A stretch of DNA of 64,000 nucleotides, taken from a virus. Made by a program: the position numbers and the translations under genes. The DNA lies in the IMG/VR virus record IMGVR_UViG_3300021962_000030, positions 62,001-126,000 of that record; one strand, given 5' to 3'. Under the pieces are notes generated by a model, which worked only from the letters and a program-made list of their open reading frames with translations, was not told the DNA's origin and searched no databases. Within the stretch, counting starts at the first letter, position 1; each line of letters begins with the position of its first letter. Shown piece after piece: positions 53,094 to 59,671 of this stretch.

Positions 53094-53271
53094 TGGTGCT
53101 CCTCAACTCTCATATTGTTAGTATATGCGCCATATGCCCCCTGAAGCGACCCGATGTGACAGTTGCGTGAGTGGCACGTGTGAGTGGGGAAAGGGGTCCT
53201 GTGGGCGCTGCTGGGTGCTGCAGAGCGTCAGATCCCTGTCGTGGACTGGACGGAAACCACGATTTTCTTGC
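53094..53271. other. GC-rich intergenic stretch with no gene, about 180 bp
   Basis: Between the small conserved gene and the terminator at 53272. It contains AGTATATGCGCCATATGCC, similar to the TATACT-type cassette -10 region, and is distinctly GC-rich (GTGAGTGGGGAAAGGGGTCC). No reading frame looks real; the 66-aa frame there has poor composition. It may be a degraded cassette plus leader. Confidence 0.5.
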
Positions 53272-53307
53272 AAAAAAAGGGAGGAAGGACACTAGGACCC
53301 TCCTCCC
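53272..53307 (-). terminator. Rho-independent terminator after the secreted Tyr/Gly-rich gene
   Basis: A GGGAGGA/TCCTCCC stem (53301-53307 with 53279-53285) followed on the minus strand by seven T residues (53272-53278). It lies 25 bp after the stop at 53332. Confidence 0.78.
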
Positions 53308-53331
53308 CATGAAATTGACGATTTTGGCAGA

Positions 53332-53694
53332 TTAACAGCCACCCAGACCAAGTGCAAATCCTTTGGTACGAATGCCCAGATGTGAGCATCCATATCCACG
53401 ATATCCACGATAAGGAGTTCCGTAGTATGGACCAGGAACAGGTGCATAATATGGTGCAGGAGCAACAACCGGAGGTGGAGCAACATAACCACAGTTATGA
53501 TAGACAGGTTCTCTAACTATTCCACCGCGAAACCAATTCCCGTATTGGTCATAATATCCGGGTCTGCTATATGTTCTCCAAGTTGTACATGTTTGCACAT
53601 AAGTGCGAGTTCTACCATCATACCTAACCTCCTGCGCATTAGCAGAGAAAGGCATCGACAACAATAACAAAGGAAGTAGCAAAAGTGCTTTCAT
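53332..53694 (-). CDS. Secreted Tyr/Pro/Gly-rich protein, 120 aa
   Basis: Start at ATG 53692-53694: MKALLLLPLLLLSMPFSANA is a strong signal peptide with AxA cleavage. The mature chain has many Tyr, Pro, Gly and Arg (PAPYYAPVPGPYYGTPYRGY) plus six Cys, suggesting a disulfide-stabilised, low-complexity surface protein. No catalytic motif. An envelope or periplasmic role in the infected cell is inferred. Confidence 0.75.
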   Translation of the reverse strand: MKALLLLPLLLLSMPFSANAQEVRYDGRTRTYVQTCTTWRTYSRPGYYDQYGNWFRGGIVREPVYHNCGYVAPPPVVAPAPYYAPVPGPYYGTPYRGYRGYGCSHLGIRTKGFALGLGGC

Positions 53695-53721
53695 AATCGA
53701 TATGCAAAGGTACAATACTAT

Positions 53722-54126
53722 TTAATTGAATGTGAGAGCGAAGAACCTCTGCTCTTCAAGAGCACCAGGAACTTCAAAATATTTCCACCCATCATTGGTA
53801 AAGATGTATGCATATTCACATCCCTGATCATTTGCACACTCAAGATATTCATTCACATTATCATGAAGCTCAGGCTCAATATTTGTCTCGCCCCGGTCGC
53901 GGTAATAAAGTACAATATTTTCGTCCAGCGCCATATTATCCCAAGAAGAGTTGCTGTCGATGCAACTAATGTCGCCCCCATCAATCAACGACTTGATCTT
54001 ATCTACAGTGTCATACTTCTCAACAAGTCGCTTGCCCAACCATTCCGGATACGCATCCCAATGGTGGTACACAGATACTACATGTCCAGAGGGCAGTTCC
54101 AGACCAATCCGGCCGCGAGTTGCCAT
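53722..54126 (-). CDS. Conserved phage hypothetical protein, 134 aa
   Basis: MATRGRIGLELPSGHVVSVY then HHWDAYPEWLGKRLVEKYDT and AYIFTNDGWKYFEV. The 'RGRIGLE..DG.VVSVYHHWD..PEWLG..L...Y' start is shared by a well-distributed family of phage proteins of unknown function. The 24 bp between its ATG and the upstream cassette carry an AGGAGG-like SD. Confidence 0.82.
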   Translation of the reverse strand: MATRGRIGLELPSGHVVSVYHHWDAYPEWLGKRLVEKYDTVDKIKSLIDGGDISCIDSNSSWDNMALDENIVLYYRDRGETNIEPELHDNVNEYLECANDQGCEYAYIFTNDGWKYFEVPGALEEQRFFALTFN

Positions 54127-54142
54127 TTGAGAATCCTCCTTT

Positions 54143-54191
54143 GGTTCAATACCATCATACCCCCCACGGGGTCTCCGGAGGGGTTTTCAGC
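54143..54191 (-). promoter_or_regulatory. PeSL-like stem-loop/promoter cassette
   Basis: The minus strand has GCTGAAAACCCC, a CCCCTCCGG...GGGGGG-type stem-loop, and GTATGATGGTATTG (TATGAT 54154-54159). It lies between the methyltransferase gene's stop (54207) and the 134-aa gene. Confidence 0.65.
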
Positions 54192-54206
54192 ATACCTGCA
54201 GCATTT

Positions 54207-55193
54207 CTACACACCCATAGCGTCCAGAAGGGGTGAATGTTCTACCTCTGCCACATCAATCTGCAGGTTTTCTATTGACTTCTCAAACAACTTCTTGCCT
54301 TCTTTGTTAAGATCGAATAAAACGTAATTTCTGCCGGTCAGAAGGGCACTCCTGCCCACCGTCCCAGACCCAGCGCAAGGATCCAGAACAATAGAATCCT
54401 CATCGCTAAACATCCTCAGAATACGATTCAGTAGAGCAACAGGTTTCTGTGTGGCATAATCCAGTTTCTCAACACCCTGTATCTGCTTAATGTCTGACCA
54501 CACATCTTTGACTGGAATTCCATCCATCTCATCAAGATACTTCTTGACCCTAGGAATACCAGTATTGGATGAGTATTCAAGGCGATTGTCATCATGAAGC
54601 ATCTGCATTCTCTCCTTTGATACATGCCACTGGAGATCATGTCCATTCCATTTATATCTCAGGTTGGGTCTGGATACAACGTTTGGTTGACGATTTACCA
54701 GGGCAGATGTGTGATACTTCTTCTTGCGATATGGACAAATCTTTGCCTTTCGAACTGTCTCATCATCATACTCTTTATGCTCTGGATGATAGATGGACTC
54801 GGCACCCTTTTGATAGACTATGATCGTATCATGATTGCGCTGCAGTTGTTTCTTTGACTTGTGATTGCCGCCAGAGACCCATACAATCTCATTCTTAAAT
54901 CTCTTCTCACCAAACACATCATCAAGAACAATACGAATATGATGTGAGATCTTTGGTTCAACATGCACAACAATATTACCACGATCTGTGAGAATACGAT
55001 GACACTCCTGTAGAAGTGGGCGCATCAACAAATCGCGGTAATCTGCACTTGATTTGAACCTATCATCAAAATGATAGAAGTCCCTACCGGTACAATATGG
55101 TGGATCAATGTAAACAAGATCTACAGTATTCGCTTCAACTTTCTGCAGCAAATCTCTACTGTCACCGATGTTGTACTCGTTTAAGATCTTCAT
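54207..55193 (-). CDS. Beta-class DNA methyltransferase (N6-A or N4-C), 328 aa
   Basis: The motif order is that of beta-class amino-methyltransferases: motif IV VDLVYIDPPYCTGRDFYHFD (DPPY at residues 30-33) near the N-terminus, a central recognition region (HDTIIVYQKGAESIYHPEHK), QKPVALLNRILRMFS (motif X-like), then the AdoMet loop SIVLDPCAGSGTVGRSALLT near residue 275 and a DLN motif. The start ATG at 55191-55193 is preferred. It overlaps the upstream putative restriction gene by 32 bp. Whether it methylates A-N6 or C-N4 cannot be told from DPPY alone. Confidence 0.88.
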   Translation of the reverse strand: MKILNEYNIGDSRDLLQKVEANTVDLVYIDPPYCTGRDFYHFDDRFKSSADYRDLLMRPLLQECHRILTDRGNIVVHVEPKISHHIRIVLDDVFGEKRFKNEIVWVSGGNHKSKKQLQRNHDTIIVYQKGAESIYHPEHKEYDDETVRKAKICPYRKKKYHTSALVNRQPNVVSRPNLRYKWNGHDLQWHVSKERMQMLHDDNRLEYSSNTGIPRVKKYLDEMDGIPVKDVWSDIKQIQGVEKLDYATQKPVALLNRILRMFSDEDSIVLDPCAGSGTVGRSALLTGRNYVLFDLNKEGKKLFEKSIENLQIDVAEVEHSPLLDAMGV

Positions 55194-55707
55194 AGATAAG
55201 AACCTCTTTCGCACGTCCTGTATACTTCTTACGAACTGCTGCTGGCACAGAACCAACACAGTATCCTGGCATATTCTTGTCTTCTAACTCATAACTGGGA
55301 ATAGCAAGATACTCCCAATCAGAGATGTCCTCATAACCATTTGGTATGATGAACAGTATAACATCAAATGAATTGATTGCATACCTCACCTGACCATTCT
55401 TTGCTCCCTGAGTAGCATTCTTACCCGTGGTCCTTCGGGTCTGTTCCATGTGAAGGGAATTGCCTCCACGATACTTCACTTGAATGCGAAGATTGTTGGT
55501 AGATAGACGATCATACTTCTCCTGCTGACCATCAGCATCATTAGGAGATGGTTTTGTTTGAATTCCACACTCCTCACGCAACCACTGGGGTGCGATAATC
55601 CTTTCCGTTGGAAATGCAAGAAACTTACCAATCTCTCTGGTGTCACCTTCGGTGATGAGTTCCTGAAACCCAAGGGCAACAATTTCTGAAAGTGATGATA
55701 CTGACAT
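55162..55707 (-). CDS. Putative restriction endonuclease partner of the methyltransferase, 181 aa
   Basis: A 181-residue protein with an acidic D57/D59-G stretch (KPSPNDADGQQEKYDRLSTN) followed by LRIQVKYRGGNSLHMEQTRR (Q76-V-K78), which fits a PD-(D/E)XK-like core with Q in place of the acidic residue. AINSFDVILFIIPNGYED then WEYLAIPSYEL is the core strand pattern of many type II restriction enzymes. It lies immediately upstream of, and overlaps, the methyltransferase in one transcript, the classic layout of a type II R-M system. Nuclease identity is inferred from motif and context; it could instead be an inactive or unrelated protein. Confidence 0.6.
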   Translation of the reverse strand: MSVSSLSEIVALGFQELITEGDTREIGKFLAFPTERIIAPQWLREECGIQTKPSPNDADGQQEKYDRLSTNNLRIQVKYRGGNSLHMEQTRRTTGKNATQGAKNGQVRYAINSFDVILFIIPNGYEDISDWEYLAIPSYELEDKNMPGYCVGSVPAAVRKKYTGRAKEVLIYEDLKRVQHR

Positions 55708-55708
55708 T

Positions 55709-55831
55709 TCAACCACCGTAGATCATTGCAAAGGTGAAAAGCACAAATAAAACAACTGTGAAAACCATCATACCAACACCTGCCCAGATTACCCAGTTGG
55801 GCATTGGTTCATAATTGTGATTGTGTGCCAT
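55709..55831 (-). CDS. Single-span membrane microprotein, 40 aa
   Basis: MAHNHNYEPMPNWVIWAGVG then MMVFTVVLFVLFTFAMIYGG: a soluble His/Asn N-terminus and one transmembrane helix. It starts after the cassette at 55840-55878 and ends 2 bp before the putative restriction gene's start. Function unknown; perhaps holin-like in size only, which is weak. Confidence 0.65.
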   Translation of the reverse strand: MAHNHNYEPMPNWVIWAGVGMMVFTVVLFVLFTFAMIYGG

Positions 55832-55839
55832 GGTGTCTC

Positions 55840-55878
55840 ATATCATACAATAGTATTGTAGGGTCCAGAAGACCCTAC
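55840..55878 (-). promoter_or_regulatory. PeSL-like cassette with GTAGGGTC stem
   Basis: An 8-bp stem GTAGGGTC/GACCCTAC (55858-55865 with 55871-55878), then a palindromic TACAATAGTATTGTA region and GTATGATA (TATGAT 55842-55847). The next gene starts at 55831. Confidence 0.58.
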
Positions 55879-56654
55879 GGCAGGTCAATCAGCAGATCCG
55901 GATCAAATCCGTTGCTGTCACTCTCACCAGTATAACCTGATGGATTGCAAATTACCCTACATCCTTCAATCATGTAATCAAACCTAGAATGTGTATGACC
56001 ATGGACCCAATACTTAATCTGGGGATGTGCCAAGATCAGATTATCCAAGTCACTCACATATGCACCATTTGACTCATTACGATACTTAGATGCAATTGAT
56101 TGCAAACTTGGTCCATGATGACTGATGACAAATACATTCTCTGTGAGAGATTGTAGTTGCTTCAGAAGATACTTCTTACTCTTCTTATGAAGATCAAGAG
56201 TATCATCAGGGTTCAACTTTCTATACTTTGAAGTAATCCTGATGCTACGATAATCATTCATGACTGTAGCAGCATCCATCATTTCAAGAACATTTTCATT
56301 CCTGAAGTCGGTCCAAAGTGTGAACCCAATGAAGTTCCAGACACCAATCTTTACTGTATCATTATCAAGCACTTGAAAGTTGCTTGGAAGATTGCTTAGG
56401 ATCTTTTTCTTAGCACCCTCAACGTTGTATCCATAGTATTCATGATTGCCAAAAACGTAGAGAATCTTATCATAGTTCTTACTGCATTCATACAAGAAAT
56501 TATCATAAATGGAATGAATATAACCATCCGTCTTGAAGTGCCTTGCACAGAGAATGTCACCAGCAAGAATGAGAACATCACCCTCACCAACAGGGAACAC
56601 CTGACAGGCAGAGTAGTGCTCAAGATGTAGATCAGAGTAAACTTTGACTTTCAT
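55875..56654 (-). CDS. Metallophosphoesterase (calcineurin-like), 259 aa
   Basis: All five metal-binding motifs are present: D8-L-H10 (YSDLHLEH), AGDIL (D33), FGNHEYYG (N70-H71-E72), ISHHG (H179-H180-G181) and VHGHTHSRFDY (H218, H220, H222). These enzymes hydrolyse phosphomonoesters, diesters or cyclic nucleotides using two metals. Length is standard. Substrate unknown; phage members have been linked to nucleotide or RNA metabolism, but that is general family knowledge. It is flanked by two stem-loop cassettes. Confidence 0.9.
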   Translation of the reverse strand: MKVKVYSDLHLEHYSACQVFPVGEGDVLILAGDILCARHFKTDGYIHSIYDNFLYECSKNYDKILYVFGNHEYYGYNVEGAKKKILSNLPSNFQVLDNDTVKIGVWNFIGFTLWTDFRNENVLEMMDAATVMNDYRSIRITSKYRKLNPDDTLDLHKKSKKYLLKQLQSLTENVFVISHHGPSLQSIASKYRNESNGAYVSDLDNLILAHPQIKYWVHGHTHSRFDYMIEGCRVICNPSGYTGESDSNGFDPDLLIDLP

Positions 56655-56663
56655 GATGCTCCA

Positions 56664-56710
56664 ATATCATAATTACGCAGGAGACCCTTCCCAGTGGTCC
56701 AGGAAGGGCA
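56664..56710 (-). promoter_or_regulatory. PeSL-like cassette
   Basis: A 7-bp stem CCCTTCC/GGAAGGG (56685-56691 with 56702-56708) followed on the minus strand by TTATGATATTGG (TATGAT 56666-56671). It lies just upstream of the phosphoesterase ATG (56652-56654). Confidence 0.6.
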
Positions 56711-56729
56711 CTTTACTATGTTTCAGGTG

Positions 56730-57179
56730 TCAGCGGGAATACAAATACCCACCCGACCAATCAGCGTTCTGTAGAACCCACTCACGATCTTTAATCAGAC
56801 GGAGATCGTAACGAACACCTTTGGCAGGTGCTTTCCAAGATGCAGACTTGTAGACTTCACCAGTCTTCTTGTCCACAAAACAATGCACAGAACGGGACGC
56901 CCCAGCATCAACAAAGATGATCTTGTGATACTTGCGACCACTCTCAATCACATAATCAATGGGCAGTTTACCACTCTTGAGTTCATCAATAGAACGCTGA
57001 TGATATCCATGGGCATCTTCTGGAGTGCCAACATAACGCTGATGACCACGAATTGCATACTCGCGATAGTTGTCACGCAGAGCATCAGTAAGCATCCAGC
57101 ACCACTTAACCACATTCAACTGAATGGTGTTGCGGGCATCCTGCTGCGCAGCGTAGTCGGCAAAGGTGGTGGCAGTCAT
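56730..57179 (-). CDS. Conserved phage hypothetical protein, 149 aa
   Basis: MTATTFADYAAQQDARNTIQ then REYAIRGHQRYVGTPEDAHG and RKYHKIIFVDAGASRSVHCF with VDKKTGEVYKSASWKAPAKG. The 'RKYxKI.....SVHCFVDKKTGdVYKpASWKAPAKGVRYDL' segment is strongly conserved in phage proteins of unknown function that may bind DNA or substrate. It starts 20 bp downstream of a cassette. Confidence 0.82.
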   Translation of the reverse strand: MTATTFADYAAQQDARNTIQLNVVKWCWMLTDALRDNYREYAIRGHQRYVGTPEDAHGYHQRSIDELKSGKLPIDYVIESGRKYHKIIFVDAGASRSVHCFVDKKTGEVYKSASWKAPAKGVRYDLRLIKDREWVLQNADWSGGYLYSR

Positions 57180-57198
57180 GGCAAGGTCTCCCTCTCTT

Positions 57199-57256
57199 CA
57201 ATACCATCATATCCCCCCAGAGGTCTCTGGAGGGATTTTAATCACATGTGCTGCAG
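57199..57256 (-). promoter_or_regulatory. PeSL-like cassette
   Basis: The minus strand has CTGCAGCACATGTGATTAAAATCCCTCC, a CCCTCCAGAG/CTCTGGGGG stem and ATATGATGGTATTG (TATGAT 57206-57211). The 5' part differs (ATTAAAATCC instead of GCTGAAAACC). Confidence 0.6.
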
Positions 57257-57257
57257 A

Positions 57258-57383
57258 TCAACCGCGCCAACCATGTGGATATAGGATTGAAAGGACTACC
57301 ATGAAGACGCCAAATGAAATGAACGCACCAAGCATCCAAAAGAATGCGATTCCATCAACTCCGGACATACTCTTGTGCTCCAT
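57258..57383 (-). CDS. Single-span membrane microprotein, 41 aa
   Basis: From ATG 57381-57383: MEHKSMSGVDGIAFFWMLGA then FISFGVFMVVLSILYPHGWRG. One transmembrane helix. It overlaps the upstream gene by 29 bp. Family unknown; such small hydrophobic proteins are abundant in T4-like phages. Confidence 0.65.
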   Translation of the reverse strand: MEHKSMSGVDGIAFFWMLGAFISFGVFMVVLSILYPHGWRG

Positions 57384-57486
57384 TTTTAATTGAATCCACA
57401 CCTCTATCAAGAATAGATGTGACGCCATTAAATCCAACAGTAGCAACAACTATTCCAATAAAGACGCCAAAGAAAAAATTGCTCAT
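57355..57486 (-). CDS. Membrane-associated small protein, 43 aa
   Basis: Complete frame MSNFFFGVFIGIVVATVGFN then GVTSILDRGVDSIKNGAQEY. The N-terminal helix is hydrophobic, the rest amphipathic. The 'MSNFF.G.F....I.TVG..G...I.D.GV..IK' pattern recurs in cyanophages. Overlaps the next gene. Function unknown. Confidence 0.7.
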   Translation of the reverse strand: MSNFFFGVFIGIVVATVGFNGVTSILDRGVDSIKNGAQEYVRS

Positions 57487-57621
57487 TTAAAATACCTCCA
57501 AATCCATTGGGAAATCTTCAGTTTTTGACATTTCTTCTATGTATCCATCAATATCGAAGATTTCCCCAGACATGTCTTGAATTTCATCCCAAAGGGAAGT
57601 ATCAAAATCAAAGTCGTCCAC
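57487..57621 (-). CDS. Small acidic protein with GTG start, 44 aa
   Basis: The frame begins at GTG 57619-57621 with an AGGAG SD (57630-57634) eight nt upstream, giving (M)DDFDFDTSLWDEIQDMSGEI then DIDGYIEEMSKTEDFPMDLE. It is very acidic with no ATG in a usable place. Its TAA sits directly before the next ATG. Confidence 0.65.
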   Translation of the reverse strand: MDDFDFDTSLWDEIQDMSGEIFDIDGYIEEMSKTEDFPMDLEVF

Positions 57622-57636
57622 TTGAATTGCTCCTGA

Positions 57637-57700
57637 ACATCTTCAGTATATGTGCGGTATTGGTTCTGAATGGGAAAAGGGGCCAGTTTGCAAACTGGCC
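57637..57700 (-). promoter_or_regulatory. TATACT-type cassette with perfect 20-bp palindrome
   Basis: GGCCAGTTTGCAAACTGGCC at 57681-57700 is a perfect palindrome (stem without loop). The minus-strand TATACTGAAG (near 57637) lies downstream as a -10-like box for the GTG-started gene. The palindrome could also be a protein-binding site. Confidence 0.5.
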
Positions 57701-57722
57701 ACAGGGAATAACAACTCCACCA

Positions 57723-57911
57723 TCAGACATCATACTCTAAAACAGTAACATACTTCACGTTGCAGTTGAATTTCAAATATCTAATTAAATCGGAAACATT
57801 CAACTCAGAATTTAGTTTGAACGTATCCACAAGTAGACCATCGCGAATTGGCGTCCAATATTCAATTGTTACTTCATAATTGTGCTGTTTTTTAGGGGGT
57901 CGTTGGTACAT
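57723..57911 (-). CDS. Hypothetical protein, 62 aa
   Basis: From ATG 57909-57911: MYQRPPKKQHNYEVTIEYWT then PIRDGLLVDTFKLNSELNVS and a C-terminal YLKFNCNVKYVTVLEYDV. Beta-rich and basic. The upstream TTG is less likely. Unknown function. Confidence 0.7.
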   Translation of the reverse strand: MYQRPPKKQHNYEVTIEYWTPIRDGLLVDTFKLNSELNVSDLIRYLKFNCNVKYVTVLEYDV

Positions 57912-57931
57912 TTGCGTAATGCAAAGGAATT

Positions 57932-58111
57932 TCAATCTTCCAACACAGACACCTCATCACCGGTCATTACAATACCACGCCCACAAAAGGTTCCAATATC
58001 GCTGGTCAAAAGTTCTTGAAGAATGATTGCATCCTTCTCAGACTCCAGACAAACTTTGAGTAAGTAAGAATCCTTAAGAGATGTAGTAAATTTTATATAA
58101 TAATCAATCAT
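57932..58111 (-). CDS. Hypothetical protein, 59 aa
   Basis: Complete frame MIDYYIKFTTSLKDSYLLKV then CLESEKDAIILQELLTSDIG and FCGRGIVMTGDEVSVLED. It overlaps the upstream gene's end by 8 bp. A compact alpha-beta fold is likely. Function unknown. Confidence 0.7.
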   Translation of the reverse strand: MIDYYIKFTTSLKDSYLLKVCLESEKDAIILQELLTSDIGTFCGRGIVMTGDEVSVLED

Positions 58112-58325
58112 GAAGAATGGTCTTCTCTAACGCATTTCGTAGTTTTTCAAAGTACAACCTAGGTGTATCATCCAAAGTATACCAGGGCATACTATATGCA
58201 TTATCTATATGATGAAATAATCCAATAACATCATCTGTGGGTGGAATGCACATCAATTCCCCGCGATCATCCATATAGTACAAGCAATTAGATTGTTCGT
58301 CATAGTAAATTTTGGAGTTAATCAT
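58104..58325 (-). CDS. Hypothetical protein, 73 aa
   Basis: MINSKIYYDEQSNCLYYMDD then RGELMCIPPTDDVIGLFHHI and RLYFEKLRNALEKTILHD. Small beta domain followed by a helix. No signal or membrane region. Function unknown. Confidence 0.75.
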   Translation of the reverse strand: MINSKIYYDEQSNCLYYMDDRGELMCIPPTDDVIGLFHHIDNAYSMPWYTLDDTPRLYFEKLRNALEKTILHD

Positions 58326-58333
58326 AATTACAT

Positions 58334-58654
58334 TTACTTAATGAATTTGTTATAGAACCAACGTGCGGCATAAATTAGACCAATGATGCCAAAGATCCAC
58401 CAGAAGGTTGCAACCAACCAAAGACCAAACATGACAGCAAGTACAATACCCACCGTTCTAAGGTCTACGCCATCACCATCATCGTGGGATGAGGATGATC
58501 CAGATTTAACATCTTTCGCATAGATAACCTTTCCACCTTCCCTGCGCTCAACAATATTATGTGCATCACTGATGGTGTTGGCAGATTGCTCCACCCAATA
58601 TGCACTAGTGCCTTGACCATAGGGGGGTTGAACTTTGAATTTCCAAGTGCCCAT
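58334..58654 (-). CDS. Membrane protein with soluble beta N-terminal domain, 106 aa
   Basis: Residues 1-55 form a small soluble domain (WKFKVQPPYGQGTSAYWVEQ, then AHNIVERREGG). A Ser/Asp-rich linker (SGSSSSHDDGDG) is followed by VGIVLAVMFGLWLVATFWWI and FGIIGLIYAARWF, one or two membrane helices. The layout resembles a small phage-encoded inner-membrane protein; role unknown. Confidence 0.78.
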   Translation of the reverse strand: MGTWKFKVQPPYGQGTSAYWVEQSANTISDAHNIVERREGGKVIYAKDVKSGSSSSHDDGDGVDLRTVGIVLAVMFGLWLVATFWWIFGIIGLIYAARWFYNKFIK

Positions 58655-58671
58655 GAGGTCTCCTTCATCTA

Positions 58672-58715
58672 CTAATAGTATAGGGGATCCCCAATCGACT
58701 GACGGAATCCCCTAT
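58672..58715 (-). promoter_or_regulatory. PeSL-like cassette, TATACT variant
   Basis: A 9-bp stem ATAGGGGAT/ATCCCCTAT (58680-58688 with 58707-58715) with TATACT (58677-58682) overlapping its downstream foot on the minus strand. The gene at 58334-58654 starts about 20 bp downstream. Confidence 0.58.
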
Positions 58716-58731
58716 GACACTTATTCAACTG

Positions 58732-58956
58732 TCACATATCAACATTTGGTCCCCATGACCCGCGTTCACCACCCTTTCGCTGCTCAAGTTTATCAAGAAG
58801 TTCATCAGTTTTGATCAGAACATCAATATCAGCAACCAGAAGTGCAATCGTCTTTGCAACAAATGCAGGTTCCTGACGTGCAGCATATGCTAGTGCATTT
58901 CGTAGGGATGATTCTGCTTCGCGCAGAGAGTCTTCTACAGATTTACTAAGTGCCAT
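58732..58956 (-). CDS. Helical hypothetical protein, 74 aa
   Basis: MALSKSVEDSLREAESSLRN then ALAYAARQEPAFVAKTIALL and VADIDVLIKTDELLDKLEQR. Almost all-helical, with the 'sVe.sL.eAessLrnALayaAr.E' pattern of a small phage family. It starts 2 bp after the upstream stop. Function unknown. Confidence 0.78.
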   Translation of the reverse strand: MALSKSVEDSLREAESSLRNALAYAARQEPAFVAKTIALLVADIDVLIKTDELLDKLEQRKGGERGSWGPNVDM

Positions 58957-58958
58957 AA

Positions 58959-59336
58959 TTACCCAAAAGAAACAACATGATTATCATATTCGCGGACCAT
59001 CTGATTATAGGTCTCTTCATCCAAACTGTATGGTTCATCGGGCAGATAATCTGACACAACATCTAAACCCACTTCACCATCAAGATTGACACTTACAGAT
59101 TCAATTGTTGAACCTGCTTCCATTACAACATCAAAGGCAGACATAAACTTATCCCTAAAGTCACCTTCAATGTCATCAAGAAGATCAATAGCAGTAATCA
59201 AATTGCACACACTATCAAAATCGCCACTATTGCGGCGAACAGCAACATTCAGAAGATCACGTACAGAAGATAAGCGAACCATGCTTTCTTCAATATCGTT
59301 CATAACATTCCAAAGGCGATCACTAACAACAGACAT
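58959..59336 (-). CDS. Hypothetical protein, 125 aa
   Basis: MSVVSDRLWNVMNDIEESMV then RLSSVRDLLNVAVRRNSGDF and VCNLITAIDLLDDIEGDFRD. Helical N-terminal two thirds, then an acidic beta C-terminus (YDNHVVSFG). No enzyme motif. Coupled with the 74-aa gene. Confidence 0.75.
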   Translation of the reverse strand: MSVVSDRLWNVMNDIEESMVRLSSVRDLLNVAVRRNSGDFDSVCNLITAIDLLDDIEGDFRDKFMSAFDVVMEAGSTIESVSVNLDGEVGLDVVSDYLPDEPYSLDEETYNQMVREYDNHVVSFG

Positions 59337-59338
59337 AA

Positions 59339-59551
59339 TTAATACCTCTTTTTTATTCCTTTAAGGTCATGTGAACATGGGTGACAATAATAAGAATACC
59401 CATCACGAAAATGCTTCACAACCTCATAATTCTCAGTGTTTAAGAGTTTGTCCACTCCACACCTTTTACAAACTCTAGTCGTTGGAATTGTCCTTCCTAG
59501 ACTTCTTGAGTTTTTTATAAAGTTTTTTAATTTCCTGATAAGCTTGGTCAC
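59339..59551 (-). CDS. Putative zinc-ribbon protein, about 70 aa, start uncertain
   Basis: The frame contains VCKRCGVDKLLNTENYEVVK and HFRDGYSYYCHPCSHDLKGI, two CxxC pairs with the spacing of a small zinc-binding domain often seen in phage HNH-related or transcription-linked proteins. The only in-frame start-like codon is GTG at 59549-59551, which would lie inside the 57-aa gene (overlap 77 bp). A non-ATG start nearer the CKRC motif is possible. Function unknown. Confidence 0.6.
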   Translation of the reverse strand: MTKLIRKLKNFIKNSRSLGRTIPTTRVCKRCGVDKLLNTENYEVVKHFRDGYSYYCHPCSHDLKGIKKRY

Positions 59552-59648
59552 TTGTAATTTTGTCCCCTAATTCCAAAGCAACAATAATCTCCACACGGTC
59601 GCCAAAATAGGCCAGATTTCTTTCAAACTTTGAAAGATCTTCGTACAT
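59475..59648 (-). CDS. Conserved phage protein, 57 aa
   Basis: Complete frame MYEDLSKFERNLAYFGDRVE then IIVALELGDKITSDQAYQEI and KKLYKKLKKSRKDNSND. The 'Y..D..KFE..L.YFG.RV..I.ALE.G.KI....AY..IK.LYK.LKK' pattern is familiar from T4-like cyanophages. It ends inside the zinc-ribbon gene's frame. Function unknown. Confidence 0.75.
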   Translation of the reverse strand: MYEDLSKFERNLAYFGDRVEIIVALELGDKITSDQAYQEIKKLYKKLKKSRKDNSND

Positions 59649-59671
59649 AATGTCTTAACCTCCTACTTTAA

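Noticed and set aside
53110-53310. 66-aa minus-strand frame in the GC-rich gap
   Set aside because: Arg/Pro/Ser-rich composition, overlaps a terminator, no SD.
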